This document shows, piece after piece, positions 37,101 to 47,484 of a DNA stretch of 64,000 nt; the first letter of the stretch is position 1; every line of letters starts with the position of its first letter. Made by a program: the position numbers and the translations under genes. The DNA is from Athripsodes cinereus (lineage: Eukaryota; Arthropoda; Insecta; Trichoptera; Leptoceridae): NCBI GenBank assembly GCA_947579605.1, contig OX388322.1:11098001-11162000 (forward strand), in the 5' to 3' direction. Below the pieces are notes generated by a model that saw nothing but the letters and a program-made list of their open reading frames with translations, was not told where the DNA came from and searched no databases.

Positions 37101-40093
37101 CTATCCCCGTAGACATCGCAAAGATGCGCGATTTTTGAATTTATTATTATTATTATGATTATTTAAAAGTATTAAAAAATTTACAATTTATATTTAAAAA
37201 TATCTAGGATAATTTTTTTATCAGGAGCAAAATACCTACCCGTAACACCTTTTCCCACTGAGAGGGAAACATTGATTGTTTACAAAGTGAAAACCTTCTT
37301 TTTGGGTAAAATTTTCCTTGCACTCTAAATTTCTACCCCTCTCCCATACCCCACATCCGATTTTCAAAAAGGCATAGGAATTTGACTTTAAATATTTTAC
37401 AAATTTGCTTTTCTTGGTTTTAAATATAAAGTAAGTAAATATCAAAAGTAAGTAAAGTACTTTTGATATTTACTTACTTTATGTAAGTAATGTAAGTAAA
37501 GTAAGTAAATATCAAAAGGAAGGCACAACAAAAAATTATTGTCCTTCATGATCCTTCCGCGGACTGATACCGGTCAGTAAGTACCGGGAGTTGAGGACCA
37601 ATGTGTTGTAGAGGACTGTCCTCTAAATGAATTTACTGGGGATATAGAAAAGATCCACCAGATAATACCAAAGATAAATTGTAACTATGTTACCTAAGAA
37701 ACTTAGATACAGAGTTACAACTCTTAAGATAACTTTATGCACAGGAGTTGCTTGGTTACAATGACGATGATGAACTAACATCATTAGTAATATTTTCAAT
37801 GTAATCCGTTACTTACTGTGTATCCTTATTAAATGAATTAAAAAACTTAAACTTTTTTATACACTTATATTTTTATTTTTGTAGACAATATTGTTTAGTC
37901 TCTTAATGAGACATTATCAATACTAAAATAAACAATAGAGGTAGGAGAGTATTGTCCCCCCCCGTCTACCACTACCACTGTATTTTCACCTTAATTGATT
38001 AAAATTTGTTTTGTTTAGTTTAGTATTGATGTCTCATTAAGAGACAAAACAATATTGTCTACAAAAATAAAAATATAAGTGTGTATAAAAAATGTTTAAG
38101 TTTTATAATTCATTTAACATCATTAGTTTTCTTTAAAATTGACACAATCACTTTTATTTCATACTTCAACATTCTCCTTCAGAAAATACAGAGAAAAATA
38201 GCCTTATCACCCCATCACAAAATCTCCCACAAGTGGGGTAACCAGCGGACCAACTGTTTGTAATAAACATACAAATCATCCGCTCCGTGATAATAAAACT
38301 TAAAGACATTCAGGACGGGTTAATGTTGTGAATGAAAATATCACACTGAGTAAGTGTCCATACCTTCTGATCTTACCTCGCCAACTATCGGAGCAGAAAA
38401 AATTTGTCTGGATACAGAAAGTAAATATCCATACCTTAGAAGTATCATCCTTGTGATGGCTATCTTTGCTGTCAGTGTCATGGGGCTCCACTCCCCCCTC
38501 AACACCCTCCCTCCCCCCTAGTCCTCCACTGCCTCCTCCTATCCCCACACCTTCTTCCTCTCCTCCTATACCACCTCCCACACCACACCCGAGCTCTCCC
38601 CAACCGCCTCTGTGGAGTGACAGGTACTGACGTTTTGCTTTTCGCCATCTGAAAAGTAAGAATGATGAGAAGTTATATTTTTTCATAGAAATAGAGAACT
38701 GTACCTACTAGACTGTTGTTACAACATATCCCATAAGTAGGGCAGCCAGCAAACATGTAAATGTTCTTCTCCATGCCAACAAAAAAATAGACATTCAGGA
38801 TGGGTGGCCAGCTGAATTTACAATGTAAAATGTAATAATTTTATACCAACTATATAAATGGTCATATCAAGTGTTATTTTATGCAAAATTTAGATAGACT
38901 ATCATTTCTCGGCTAAAAAAGTATAAAGTTAGATGAATGTATGTAAGTAAAACATAATAAATTTAATTTTAATGTGTTCACCATTTCTGAAATTTTACCA
39001 ACATAATAATTTGATATACCAAACTTGTACGAAAAACAATATAATTATTTGTGCTTAAAAATCAACATAACTCCACTGGATTCTTATTTTCTATAAGAAA
39101 TACTACATATCTATATAGATATAATCTAAATAAACATTCAAGAGATTTGGAAAAATCCCTGAAGGCATATAAAAGTAAAAAGTTTAAAGGAAATTGATAT
39201 CAACGATTTGAGTATTCAATTAACAACGGGTTGAATGAAGTTTCATTTTACAATTCTTACCTGGCAGCAGGATATGTATAGAGTTGTCCTTCCCTGAATC
39301 CCGGCATGCGCTGTCTGCGATGCATAAACAGGTTGCAGTGTGTCTGCGCAACTCCTGCACAAAAAAGATTACACTAAGTATAATGTTATGAAGAAAGATA
39401 TCTAATTACTAATATGTTTGATAATCTCTGGTAATGTAATAATGAACTACTCACAAAATTGAGGATAAACATATGATACCAACTTAAATTTGGCACTGTA
39501 GTATCAATATGAAAAATAAGGATCATAATGCATCTGAACCATACCAATTCTGAGACAGTGTCTAACATTGCACAAGTACAAACAACCTCCATATTAAAAA
39601 TGTTCACAGAGCTTTCTAATGCCATGAAGTAATAATAATGATAATACCAAAGCAATAAATGTTGCATACTCCCACTAGTATATATAAAAGCTTTACTACT
39701 TTATCAACGTTAATCGTGTTTTCTTATCAGTGAACTGTATACCTCTGTTGAGCAATCTATGGGAAAAGGTAGGTGCAAAGACCATGTAACCAAAATTTTA
39801 ATTCACCTGTTTGTGGATCCAGGAAAGGCATACGCAGCCGCCGTTCTACACATAGTCTCGTATTGAAGTTAGCAGAATTTTCTATAGCTTCTTTATAGGC
39901 TGAATCGTTAAAAAAACTGAAAAACAAAAACAATCTTACCAGCAGCTCTTACAAAAACTATCAATGAACGTACAAATACACCTGTAATATATAAGTTAAT
40001 CAATAACTTTATTGTTTATCATAGAAAACTAACAAACCTTTCAATTTTCTGCAAATTATTTTGATTTACTACTTGTATCTCGGCGGCCGCCAT
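16107..40093 (-). CDS. d4: d4/DPF (BAF45, requiem) family tandem-PHD chromatin protein
   Basis: The family are subunits of SWI/SNF (BAF) remodelling complexes that read acylated histone H3. Ten coding exons join in frame: 40038-40093, 39807-39916, 39261-39354, 38435-38648, 32187-32438, 31566-31647, 28842-29060, 24745-25038, 16329-16441 and 16107-16238. The product is 521 aa. Residues ~10-100 form the Requiem N-terminal domain (ARLCVERR-type block, [26 protein letters not shown]). A C2H2 finger uses C268, C271, H284 and H289. PHD1 uses C412, C415, C434, C437, H442, C445, C463 and C466. PHD2 uses C469, C472, C484, C487, H492, C495, C510 and C513. All sixteen PHD zinc ligands are present. All introns are GT-AG, and every phase matches. 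Unusual parts are a Gly/Glu-rich insert in exon 4, a basic Gly/Arg run in exons 5-6, and a Pro/Ala linker at ~358-395. Introns reach 8 kb and hold many repeats. Confidence 0.95.
18393..20408. mobile_element. 2.0-kb inverted-repeat DNA element carrying nested LINE debris
   Basis: The left end CGCCTGTATTCACCAAGAAA and the inverted right end CGCCCGTATTCACCAAGAAA match, with further matches such as CTGAGCG and GATCAGCT. The similarity extends about 150-200 bp inward with gaps. ATA flanks both ends (18390-18392, 20409-20411), a possible 3-bp target-site duplication. No transposase remains. LINE fragments on the minus strand (19395-20075) sit inside it. The whole lies in the d4 intron between the last two PHD-encoding blocks. 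Confidence 0.7.
19395..20075 (-). pseudogene. CR1-like non-LTR retrotransposon 3' fragment
   Basis: Minus-strand frames (19608-19853, then 19401-19607) read [41 protein letters not shown] and, in the next frame, [10 protein letters not shown]. This order (SRLDYCNSLL, RLQ, LHWLP, YL-L) is the signature C-terminal region of CR1/Rex-type LINE proteins. Frameshifts and stops make it non-functional. The segment at 19909-20075 may be a second, joined fragment. Confidence 0.75.
22695..23175. mobile_element. Probable MITE with inverted repeats
   Basis: CTGCCAGTTC..AGTTCCTTTAAA (22702-22738) is mirrored by AGGAACTTTAAAACTT..GGACTGGCAG (23118-23164). Spacing is about 400 bp and the interior is AT-rich and non-coding. 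No clear target-site duplication was found. It sits in the d4 intron. Confidence 0.45.
25465..26870 (-). pseudogene. Decayed, internally deleted non-LTR retrotransposon
   Basis: On the minus strand, pieces resembling an endonuclease-reverse transcriptase can be read: GDM-type end of the endonuclease near 26450 ([14 protein letters not shown]), then a linker with [10 protein letters not shown] block 1-2 follows near 25600-25840 ([45 protein letters not shown]). The 3' tail CCCACTTGGGATATGG-like sequence at 25485-25515 follows directly, so the rest of the RT domain is deleted. Stops and shifts are common. The tail is shared with 43140-43465. Confidence 0.7.
31211..31312 (+). pseudogene. 5S rRNA-derived sequence (pseudogene or 5S-type SINE head)
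   Basis: GAATACATCGGTT (31225) and AGTACTTGGATGGGTGACC (31278) are near-exact blocks of metazoan 5S rRNA. They have the correct order and spacing, with degenerate 5S-like sequence between (ATCGCATAACCAAAGTTACG). The second block is the core of the 5S internal promoter. The 5' and 3' acceptor-stem regions are lost or diverged, so it is not a working 5S gene. It lies in the d4 intron just before the C2H2-encoding exon 6. Confidence 0.8.
32511..32794. repeat. Perfect 142-bp tandem duplication
   Basis: The segment starting CAATTTCCTATGATCAGGCT at 32511 is repeated from 32653 without a visible mismatch. It lies just upstream of d4 exon 5, about 75 bp from the exon edge. Identity implies a very recent duplication or an assembly duplication. 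Confidence 0.9.
33731..34146. repeat. Tandem array of four 104-bp units
   Basis: Units begin ACTATGCGATGAAACATAGT at 33731, 33835, 33939 and 34043. They differ at only a few positions (for example AGCATGGC versus AGCATAGC, CAACCAAAC versus CAAACAAAC). Each unit holds a short palindrome, ACTATGCGATGAAACATAGT, at its start. The array lies in the d4 intron between exons 4 and 5. Confidence 0.95.
34465..37065. mobile_element. Head-to-head (inverted) LTR pair around one primer-binding site
   Basis: The left half (about 34465-35803, plus) and right half (about 35820-37065, minus) are homologous for over 1.2 kb in inverted orientation. Shared blocks include GTTCATTATGATTTCGATGT, CCTACACGAGTGTATA, the GC-rich core with ACACTAGGACRCG and TGGTGCAGAC, CATCATCCGCC, and AAGGCCTTGTCAA at the centre. 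The centre carries TGGCGCCCAACGTGGGGC, the primer-binding sequence for tRNA-Lys(CUU). Each half therefore looks like an LTR, but no gag or pol lies between. The arms differ at many sites, so they are old or came from two family members. Long ORFs in the GC-rich parts (for example 34862-35236, 36181-36633) match no family I know and overlap on both strands. It is in the d4 intron between exons 4 and 5. Confidence 0.75.
35804..35821 (+). other. tRNA-Lys primer-binding site of an LTR element
   Basis: TGGCGCCCAACGTGGGGC is the exact complement of the CCA-tailed 3' end of tRNA-Lys(CUU). It lies directly after the end of the left LTR-like arm (TTGTCAACTT), where a retroelement primer-binding site belongs. 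Read from the opposite side, only the first TGGCGCCC of the site is preserved. Confidence 0.85.
37426..37482. repeat. Perfect 25-bp inverted repeat with 7-nt loop
   Basis: Arms 37426-37450 and 37458-37482 are exact reverse complements built from AAAGTAAGTAAATATCAAAA. A third partial copy of the same sequence follows at 37490-37517. It is non-coding and sits in the d4 intron next to the inverted LTR pair. Confidence 0.9.
37741..38330 (-). repeat. Dispersed short repeat, family B (long form, interrupted by an insertion)
   Basis: GGAGTTGCTTGG at its start and the GACATTCAGGACGGGTTAA end match the uninterrupted copy at 3298-3610. The copy is split at AACATCATTAGT by the fold-back element at 37793-38120. 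After removing that element the two repeats align along their length. Confidence 0.7.
37793..38120. mobile_element. Fold-back MITE nested in a family B repeat
   Basis: About 105-bp inverted arms (37826-37930 and 38015-38121) share TTTTTGTAGACAATATTGTT and TCTCTTAATGAGACAT. The interior is about 85 bp. TAACATCATTAGT occurs on both sides (just before 37793 and from 38118), a 13-bp direct repeat. The 3298-3610 repeat lacks the insert at the equivalent place. No coding capacity. Confidence 0.75.
38705..38835 (-). repeat. Dispersed short repeat, family B copy
   Basis: On the minus strand it has GGCCACCCATCCTGAATGTC, a short T-rich spacer, a GGAGAAGAAC box and CTACTTATGGGATATG. It is slightly shortened at the GCAGCTGG part and ends just upstream of d4 exon 4. 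Confidence 0.65.
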
Positions 40094-40587
40094 TTTATCT
40101 CGCGTCAAACCGACGCCTTCACGACCAATATTAATGAATTTCAATGAAAAATGAAACTGAAATTCTGAAATTCTTTTATCTATGCATTTCTAACATTTCT
40201 ACCATAGACTTCGGTAGTTACCATAGATTATTATCATGGACCTAAATAGTATGACGAGTGGTAATCTCTTTCCTCCTGTTCACACCTGTTCATCTTGGAG
40301 GATCATCCGGAGTGATCACTGAAAGTGAACAAATGTGAACGACCCTTTATTATTTGTTTTTTTCTCTATAAATTTGTATTGAATGTTAGAATCATGTACA
40401 AAATTGTTATGCAGTCGAGAGCTATATTAATTTATTTTAAGTGTTATTTTTCATTTTTGAATTTGTTTAATTATTTTTATACGAAACTACGTCAAACTAC
40501 ATACAACATGAGCGAGAGAGTAGACACGCCAGTGAAAGCATAGGATGAACAAATGTGAACAGACGTGTTCACTTTCGATGAACAGCT

Positions 40588-41675
40588 GGCCGATCACGTA
40601 ATTTTTCCATTGTAATTGTAATGTATTGTAACGTATTAATAATTAAGTCATAAAATTGGTATCACGTAAAGCCATAAAAGGCATTACAATTACTATTACA
40701 GGACCTTACAATCAATCTCAAGGTTAAAACATTGGTACACTCGCAGCGTAAATTACCGATACCAGCAGTCTTTTGTGCCAAACTGTGCAAAAGTAATATA
40801 TTTCATGGACAACGCAAGTTGTTTAGCCAATTACCAAAACAGAAATTCTTGATTGTGATATTAGCACATTATTGTGGAATTTGACGCGATTTCAAACTGT
40901 TTTTGGTTCACTGTATTCAAATGCGGACAATTTTGTCCCTTGGGGTGTATCGTTATTTTTATTTTTTGTTGTATGTCGGCAGGCAAGCTTTGTGCGTTTG
41001 CGCATAGAATGCTTTAGTACGCATTGGCGCCACTTGTTGGCGGGTTGGCGGTCATTGCCGTTGTTGTCGGTTTTTTCTTCCGCAAATTCCAATAATATCA
41101 CACCAACACAGAAAAAACCTACAACCAAAATTCGGTAATATTAAATATTATGTAATAATTAGCCAAAAAGCAAAATCATCGTCGAATTTCACAAAAAAAA
41201 ATCTTTATAGAGCTTTCTTACTTTCTTCTTACGTAAGTTTTTACACGATAACACTATACACAATGTGATAACGCGAAGAATACAAAAACAACAAAAACGC
41301 AACGCCAATTCGATAATATGAATTATTTAATATTCATTAATTGCCAACACACAAAAATAAACGTCTATCCTATTTTTTCAAGACCATCCACTCATTTGTG
41401 AGTGATTTAAGTAAAATAAACGTCGTGTTTCACTGATAGAAGCATCTCTCGAGACGCTCCTATTAGTAATAGTAATTTTATTGCACTTCGACTATTATTA
41501 ATGGTTACGTGATCGCTACATTCTAGCAAGTCCATACAAAAAAAACCTTGGGGTGCAATAAAATTATCAATAGCGATTTTGAAGTGTCAGATGGGCTTAG
41601 GTGATCGCAAAAACACTTTGACAGTTCAAAATCGCTATTATCTACTATAATAGTAACGAAGTTACGTGATCGGCC
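40588..41675. mobile_element. 1.1-kb element bounded by GGCCGATCACGTAA inverted repeats
   Basis: GGCCGATCACGTAA at 40588-40601 is exactly mirrored at 41662-41675. A related TTACGTGATCG lies at 41504. The interior is non-coding by inspection. No clear target-site duplication was found. Related GATCATCC..AAAGTGAA segments lie outside both ends (40301-40340 and 41700-41730), suggesting a larger composite. Confidence 0.5.
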
Positions 41676-41998
41676 TGCAGGTTTGACCCTGACACTCTGG
41701 ATGATCATCCAAAGTGAAGCAATGTGAATGCTACTTAACATTATAGTTGGTGCCGTTCCATAAATCAAATTTTATAGGAGCAAATATTGTATACTGGAAA
41801 AATAAATATTTCTTTTATTTATTTACTGTTTCATTGATAAACCTTATTAAGTATTTAAAGAAATGCCTTGAGTCCTGTTTGGAAACACAAACACGACAGA
41901 AAGTTCGCAATATATTATTATTTATAAGAAATATTACCCCAGTATTCTATTTTGTTCGCGGCTTGTAAATATTTATAATTTCTAAAACGGCTTAATCT

Positions 41999-43036
41999 AT
42001 AGACCATTAAAGGATGACGTCACAGAAAAATCATTGAGGGGCATCAGGCATCCCAACACAACAGACGATTACGGTGTAATATTAGGTGGAACGCCTAAAG
42101 AATACCTAATAATCAAAAAAACTATCAGTGTCGATTTTGTTATTATTGTTATCTATGGGGCCCTATTCACCAATCTCGATTGATAAATGTCACTTGTGAG
42201 ATATGTCGATTAATTATCTCGCACGAAAAGTCGAATGGCAGTCAACGACCCTATTCTTGACGCCACTCGAGATTTAAGCGGTCGACATTCGAGAAGCTAC
42301 CGGCAACGTCGCACTTTTTGTATGTTTTTGTATGTGGTCATCGAAAAATTACATTTATTTATACACTTTTTCAAGAGATGGCGCTTTCGTGTGGGGAGGC
42401 ACCACGTGACGTACAAGATGGCGCTTTTATATGAGAAGTCACAATCAATATCAAACTTATCGTTATATTTTTAATTAAACTAAAAAACTTTATTAATCCG
42501 GCATCACTTTTATACCGTATGCAAAACGTAAACGACCATTGAGTGACTCACGGCGGTCATTTTTATCAATTTTTGACATGTCGATTGGTGTGACATTCAT
42601 CTCGAGTGGTAAAACACCACTCGACAAATTCTCGCATGATTTCGTGTGACATTTGTCGTATACGACTTTCAAGAATAGGGTTTTGAAGGAATCGATCGAA
42701 AGTAATAAAATCTCGATTGCGACATCCATCAATCGAGATTGGAGAATAGACCCCATGATCTCTAATGTCAAATGTAAAAGGCGCCAAAAAGGGTTAGCTT
42801 CACTTGTTGAATGGCCGCCATAAGCTTGTGTTGTACCTCGTGAGTTCTTTCAATAAAACAGTTATAAAGTATACAAACATCTTTAATTAATAGCCCAACA
42901 ATTATTTTGTCGTCTGACTTTCTTTTTTTTCTCTTATGGCACAACATCTTACAAGGATGATTTGCGCAATCTGACTGTTTGCCCCCCAAGCAAAATCAAA
43001 TCCATAGACAAGACCACGTGACCTTTAATGGTCTAT
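41999..43036. mobile_element. Outer inverted-repeat element of a nested MITE pair
   Basis: ATAGACCATTAAAGG at 41999-42013 is mirrored by CCTTTAATGGTCTAT at 43022-43036. The next bases are also related (GACGTCAC and CACGTGA). A second, different MITE lies inside at 42157-42754. No transposase remains. Confidence 0.65.
42157..42754. mobile_element. Inner MITE with GGGG..CTATTC inverted repeats
   Basis: Left GGGGCCCTATTCACCAATCT and inverted right GGGGTCTATTCTCCAATCTC align, followed by CGATTGATRRATGTC. Further inward, CCCTATTCTTGA occurs in both arms. The 598-bp element has only short incidental ORFs. The AT flanks are too short to call a target duplication. Confidence 0.75.
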
Positions 43037-43139
43037 TTCTTCAATAAAGAGATTCATGTTTTGGTATAACATTTAAATCTAAATAAAAATGTCATATTAT
43101 AATAAGAATCTCTATTGTCGAACTAGAATAAGTCGTTTT

Positions 43140-43465
43140 TGATATTATTTAATGAATAAACTACGGTGGTTTGGACACGTTGAACGAATGAACGAGGTAA
43201 GAATAACAAAGAGGATATACTTGTCTGAAAGAAAAGGTGTGAGGAAGCGCGGACGTCCGAGAACCACGTGGCTTGATCACGTGGATCAAATTCTCAAGGA
43301 CGGCCGCGTGTTGAGTAAGAGGAATCGACGTGCATGTATGAGAAACTGTATGAATGTGGAGGAAGCGAAGGAAGTGTGTAAAGATAGATCTGTGTGGCGT
43401 TCCGTTCTCTCTGCCTACCCCACTTGGGATACGGCGTGAGGGTATAGTATAGTATAGTATATTAT
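43140..43465 (+). pseudogene. 3' end of a non-LTR retrotransposon with TATAG-repeat tail
   Basis: A 95-codon open stretch reads LRWFGHVERMNEVRITKRIY, then RKRGRPRTTWLDHVDQIL and ends [14 protein letters not shown]. This is the recurrent C-terminal block of insect endonuclease-reverse transcriptase proteins. The stop is followed at once by GGGTATAGTATAGTATAG, a short-unit 3' tail. Everything upstream is missing, so it is a 5'-truncated insertion. Confidence 0.85.
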
Positions 43466-45009
43466 TTATGTTCGCAAGCTGGTACAAATTTGAATATCGT
43501 GGGTATACGTGCGTAGCACAACAGGATATCCGGTTAGCTTGGATATGCGCATGCGTGTGGTATTAGTACGTAGAATCGACGCCAAAGACATAGGGAGCGC
43601 TGCAAACGCATGTCTAAAAAATTGATAGAGTTGCTACTCTATTTTAATAATAATATTATTATACTCCATGATAACTACTCACTTTTAGACCTATTTGAAA
43701 CTCTTTGCGTATTAAGACTCTTTTAAAGGTACACTGGTGATCATACTCATACAGCTGCATAATAGCTGTCAGTGATACTTAAACAGGTGAGGCTGTTTAA
43801 GAGCTGCATTAAGGCTGATTAAGACCGACAAAAATGACTCTATTCAGTTTTCAACATTTTCTAATGCCTTAATCGTAATAAGGACTGTTTGGTGAATAAA
43901 ATTACGCCAAATGCTGTATAAGAAGGTATTTGTAGACTCTTATTACACTGACTTATTAAGGGGGCAGGTTGAACTATTATGAAGTGAATAGCTGTATAAT
44001 AAATGATATGTGGCCCGTATTACAGCTTATAGCTGCATGCAGTTTACGTGTGTAATTTTATTCAGTTTTTTGTTGATTAACAGTACACGAGTGAGAGAGA
44101 GTGAACTATTAGACAGCCTTTTGCAGAATATAAGAGTTTTAACTATTCACGTCGCTGTTGAACATGAATCCACCATTTTATTTTATAACCTATAAATATT
44201 CTGATTTATTTCTCAACTTTTATGATGTTTTGTGTATGAATTAAGAATTAATTGCATTGGTTTTTACATCCTAATATCATAATAATAATTTATTCTTTTC
44301 AAAGCACTAAAAATTATTTTGTCAAGTTTTCATCACAGCTTATTTATATCACAAAACTAATTAAAAACAGAATATTGTCGTGGCGCAATAAAATTTTCTT
44401 AGATAATATATATGTATAATGTCAGTAAAATTACGTTCCCATTAATTTTTCTTTTATTAATATGTAAAACAAGGTACTTATACCAGGTAATATAAAAATA
44501 TTATCCACCATTTATATTTTTATACTTAATCAAATTCACTCCACGAAGCATAAAGTGTTTGCAATAAATTGGCAGCTAGAGGTTGCTTAAATAATTTATG
44601 TTCACTTGATTTTACACATATCACAAACAGCTTTTCCCGGATTAAAATATGAATTAGAGCGTACATGTGACATATTTTCTGAAAAAAAGAGTAAATTGTG
44701 ATCTACTTTATGGTCCTTATTCATGTTTTCATCTCCCGTGCTTTGTTTACTAGTCACAATAATCGAATCAAAATTTGCTTGTTCCGTTTGGCCGTTTGGC
44801 GGTAAATTGAAATTAACTTCGGTGGATTTAGGTAATGTTTGTTCTTAGATTCTATGGATCCTGTGGTGTTTTTCTGCATTAATGGAAAGCACGCCACTGA
44901 TATAAACGTACCTAGTATTTGTATGTTATTATCGTAGTAGTTGATCTCCCACTCTTCTTCGTCAATTTTCAAGTGTCCTGCAAGAGACGGAGAAATAAAC
45001 GTATGCATA

Positions 45010-45150
45010 TCTTAATTCCGGCGATGAGGTTTGCCACCCATCCTGAATGTCTTATTTTTTTGTTGGTACGAAGAGGATATCTCGCATGTTTATTGCATGC
45101 GGCTAGACTGCTGAGAACCCCTCTTGTTGGATATGGCGTGATGATGTATT
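45010..45150 (+). repeat. Dispersed short repeat, family B copy
   Basis: It carries GGTTTGCCACCCATCCTGAA, TGTCTTATTTTTTTGTTGGT, a GAAGAGGATA box, GCATGTTTATTGCATGCGGC and a degenerate GTTGGATATGGCGTGATGATG end. Confidence 0.75.
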
Positions 45151-45286
45151 CGAATAATAGGTACATACCTACTATCTTTTATGGAGTTCGCGTCAAAGAA
45201 CACGTCTTCCCGTTTTTCAAAAAACGGGTTTGTAAAATAACACGAACAAGGCATTTAGTATCATCTGGTACGCGATTAGTTGTGAT

Positions 45287-45801
45287 TAGTGTTGTGGAAT
45301 TCTCAAGAAATAATTTTTCGAGAAATTAACAGAGAAAATTCTCGGTAAATTTCTCGAAGTAGAGAATTTTCCGAGAATTTTTTTTATTTTTGTATTTAAC
45401 AGTATAATAATAATAAAAAAATTATTCAATCAATCAATAACAATGTATCTATAAATGTTGAGACAATTTATCACCAATATGGCTACAATTAATTATGGAA
45501 ACAAAAAATGTTAGGTATCTTCACAGAAAAAAGTGCTAATAACTGATGAAAAAATCTTGATTTTTGACACTCCACATGCCCATATTTAAGTAAAAAAAAA
45601 ATGCAGGTTCATACATGGAAAAAGTGTTAATAACCTCTGATTTGGGCCTTAATCAGCCCCACAAATTTTTGGATCAACCAGGTTGGCTGCAAAGTGTACC
45701 GGGCGAAAGGTCATAATACCACTAAGAAAAATTATGGAGAGAAATTTCTCTTCCATCAGAGGAGAAATTTCTTTGGAGAATTTTCTCTTCTCACATCACT
45801 A
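45287..45801. mobile_element. hAT-like MITE
   Basis: It starts TAGTGTTGTGGAATTCTC and ends with inverted TAGTGATGTGAGAAGAGA, followed inward in both arms by repeated GAGAAATT/AATTTCTC blocks. Flanks GTTGTGAT and GTTGTGGC match at 6 of 8 positions, consistent with an old 8-bp duplication. The 515-bp interior is non-coding. Confidence 0.65.
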
Positions 45802-47205
45802 GTTGTGGCAGTCATTTTAAAAACTTTTATTGGCACGGAGTGTAATAAATACAATCATATGATTTGTCCCCTGGCTACGCTTCCTAAGTCTGGAAAATGC
45901 CGTGATGCCATGAAGTTATCATTAGAAGTAAATTTTATACCGCACATTTGTATCATAAATATTATAATTTTAACTTCATTGTTATTTTAGAATTTATTTA
46001 TTTATAAATTATATTACACACTCCGTGTTTTATTTATTTGTATTAGAGACTGATCCGTGAAATCTTCGACAAAGAATCAATAGGCCACACACTATTAGTG
46101 TAAATGTATAAGACAATGTCCTTCAAAAGAAATCTTCAATTCAGTGATGGGTACAGGGTAGCTCTACCCATTCCATTCAGTCCATTCTGGGTGTCTAATT
46201 GTGTTTCTGACACGGTGAAGATGGCTTGAATCTCTATTTCTTACTTGTGGGAGACAAATTAATTGTATGTAGGTAAAGATTCCCCAAGACCATTTTATAT
46301 TTTTTTAATTCTACTACTTACCACCAGAAAACCAACACAGTGAACTAATTTTGGTATTTAATGGGAATGTATAAACAACCAAACATGAGTATTAATATTT
46401 ATTTGTAAAAATATTTGCCTTACAAAACACAAATTGCTTTAAAATAATATTACTTAAAAAAATATAAAATATTTTTATCATAACAGTAAGTACGTATATA
46501 ATATTTTTTCGATTTTTAACACAGGTATGAGGAAAAATACTAAATTTATAGGTAGGTATGGTAGGTAAATACAATAAATTTAAGTATAATAAACAATGTA
46601 AATTTTCAACCTATTCATAATGTAACCTTAATAAGCTTACAAAAAATAATTTAAAAATTTATGAAAAAGGTTTTAGTTCCTACAAATCCTACAATGCCCA
46701 AATAACCCACATAACTTAATAAATAGCTAGTTAAATTTATTTTATAGATGGATAAATTTATATTTGTAGGTAAATATCAGTTTGACACAAAACTTATTAA
46801 ATATATCTATTTATTTTACATAATTTAATATCTAATCATAACAGTGCACAGGTCCTAAAGTAAAAATTGAAGTAATACGAAAAATTGTCACCCGATTACT
46901 ATGACGACAATTCGACAAAGTGTTTAGTATGCCGCTAGAGGTGTTTAGTGAAATTCGCTAAAATACCTTTGCCGGCAAAGTGACGTCAGACGTCAAACAA
47001 GTATTTCAGTGGAGTTGGCTAAAATACCATTACTAGTAGAGCAACACGCCTTTCTATTATTTAAAATCGAATATGAATAAATAAATAAATATAAAATACC
47101 AAGCACAATTTCAAATTTTTAGTTCAAGATTTTTTACGTTCATGACTATGGCTGAACGATCGTGATTTTCAAGGAATCATTTTTGGCGTTTAAACTCTAT
47201 AGCTG

Positions 47206-47484
47206 TCAGACCTTAGCGGAAGGGCTCTTCGTTTTCGTATATGCAATTTCTAATTTGATCCTTCTAGATACACCAATATTTTTAGTAGGTTCCTTTTGAA
47301 TGAGCCAACAAATTTTGTTGCTAGGTCCATCGAAACTATATCTATGTAGGTTGTCATCTCCTTTTTGTATTTTATCTAGGTTGGCATCTTCCTCTTGTAT
47401 TTTATTTGAGTTGTCTACTTCTATTTTTGAACCATCGGCTAGGTGGTGTACGACAGTGATCTCCAATTTCCGTGAACCGATCAA
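47206..47484 (-). CDS. Unrecognised 92-aa ORF
   Basis: The ORF runs MIGSRKLEITVVHHLADGSK to a stop after SPSAKV. It has an internal near-repeat (NKIQEEDANL, DKIQKGDDNL) and no motif I recognise. No splice partners were seen. It is more open than most of the surrounding AT-rich DNA, but it could be chance or a transposon remnant. It lies about 0.8 kb 3' of the Six4 stop on the same strand. Confidence 0.2.
   Translation of the reverse strand: MIGSRKLEITVVHHLADGSKIEVDNSNKIQEEDANLDKIQKGDDNLHRYSFDGPSNKICWLIQKEPTKNIGVSRRIKLEIAYTKTKSPSAKV

Noticed and set aside
46850..47060. Region with TGCCGGCAAAGTGACGTCAG looking like a promoter or MITE end
   Set aside because: No inverted partner, gene start or repeat copy could be linked to it.
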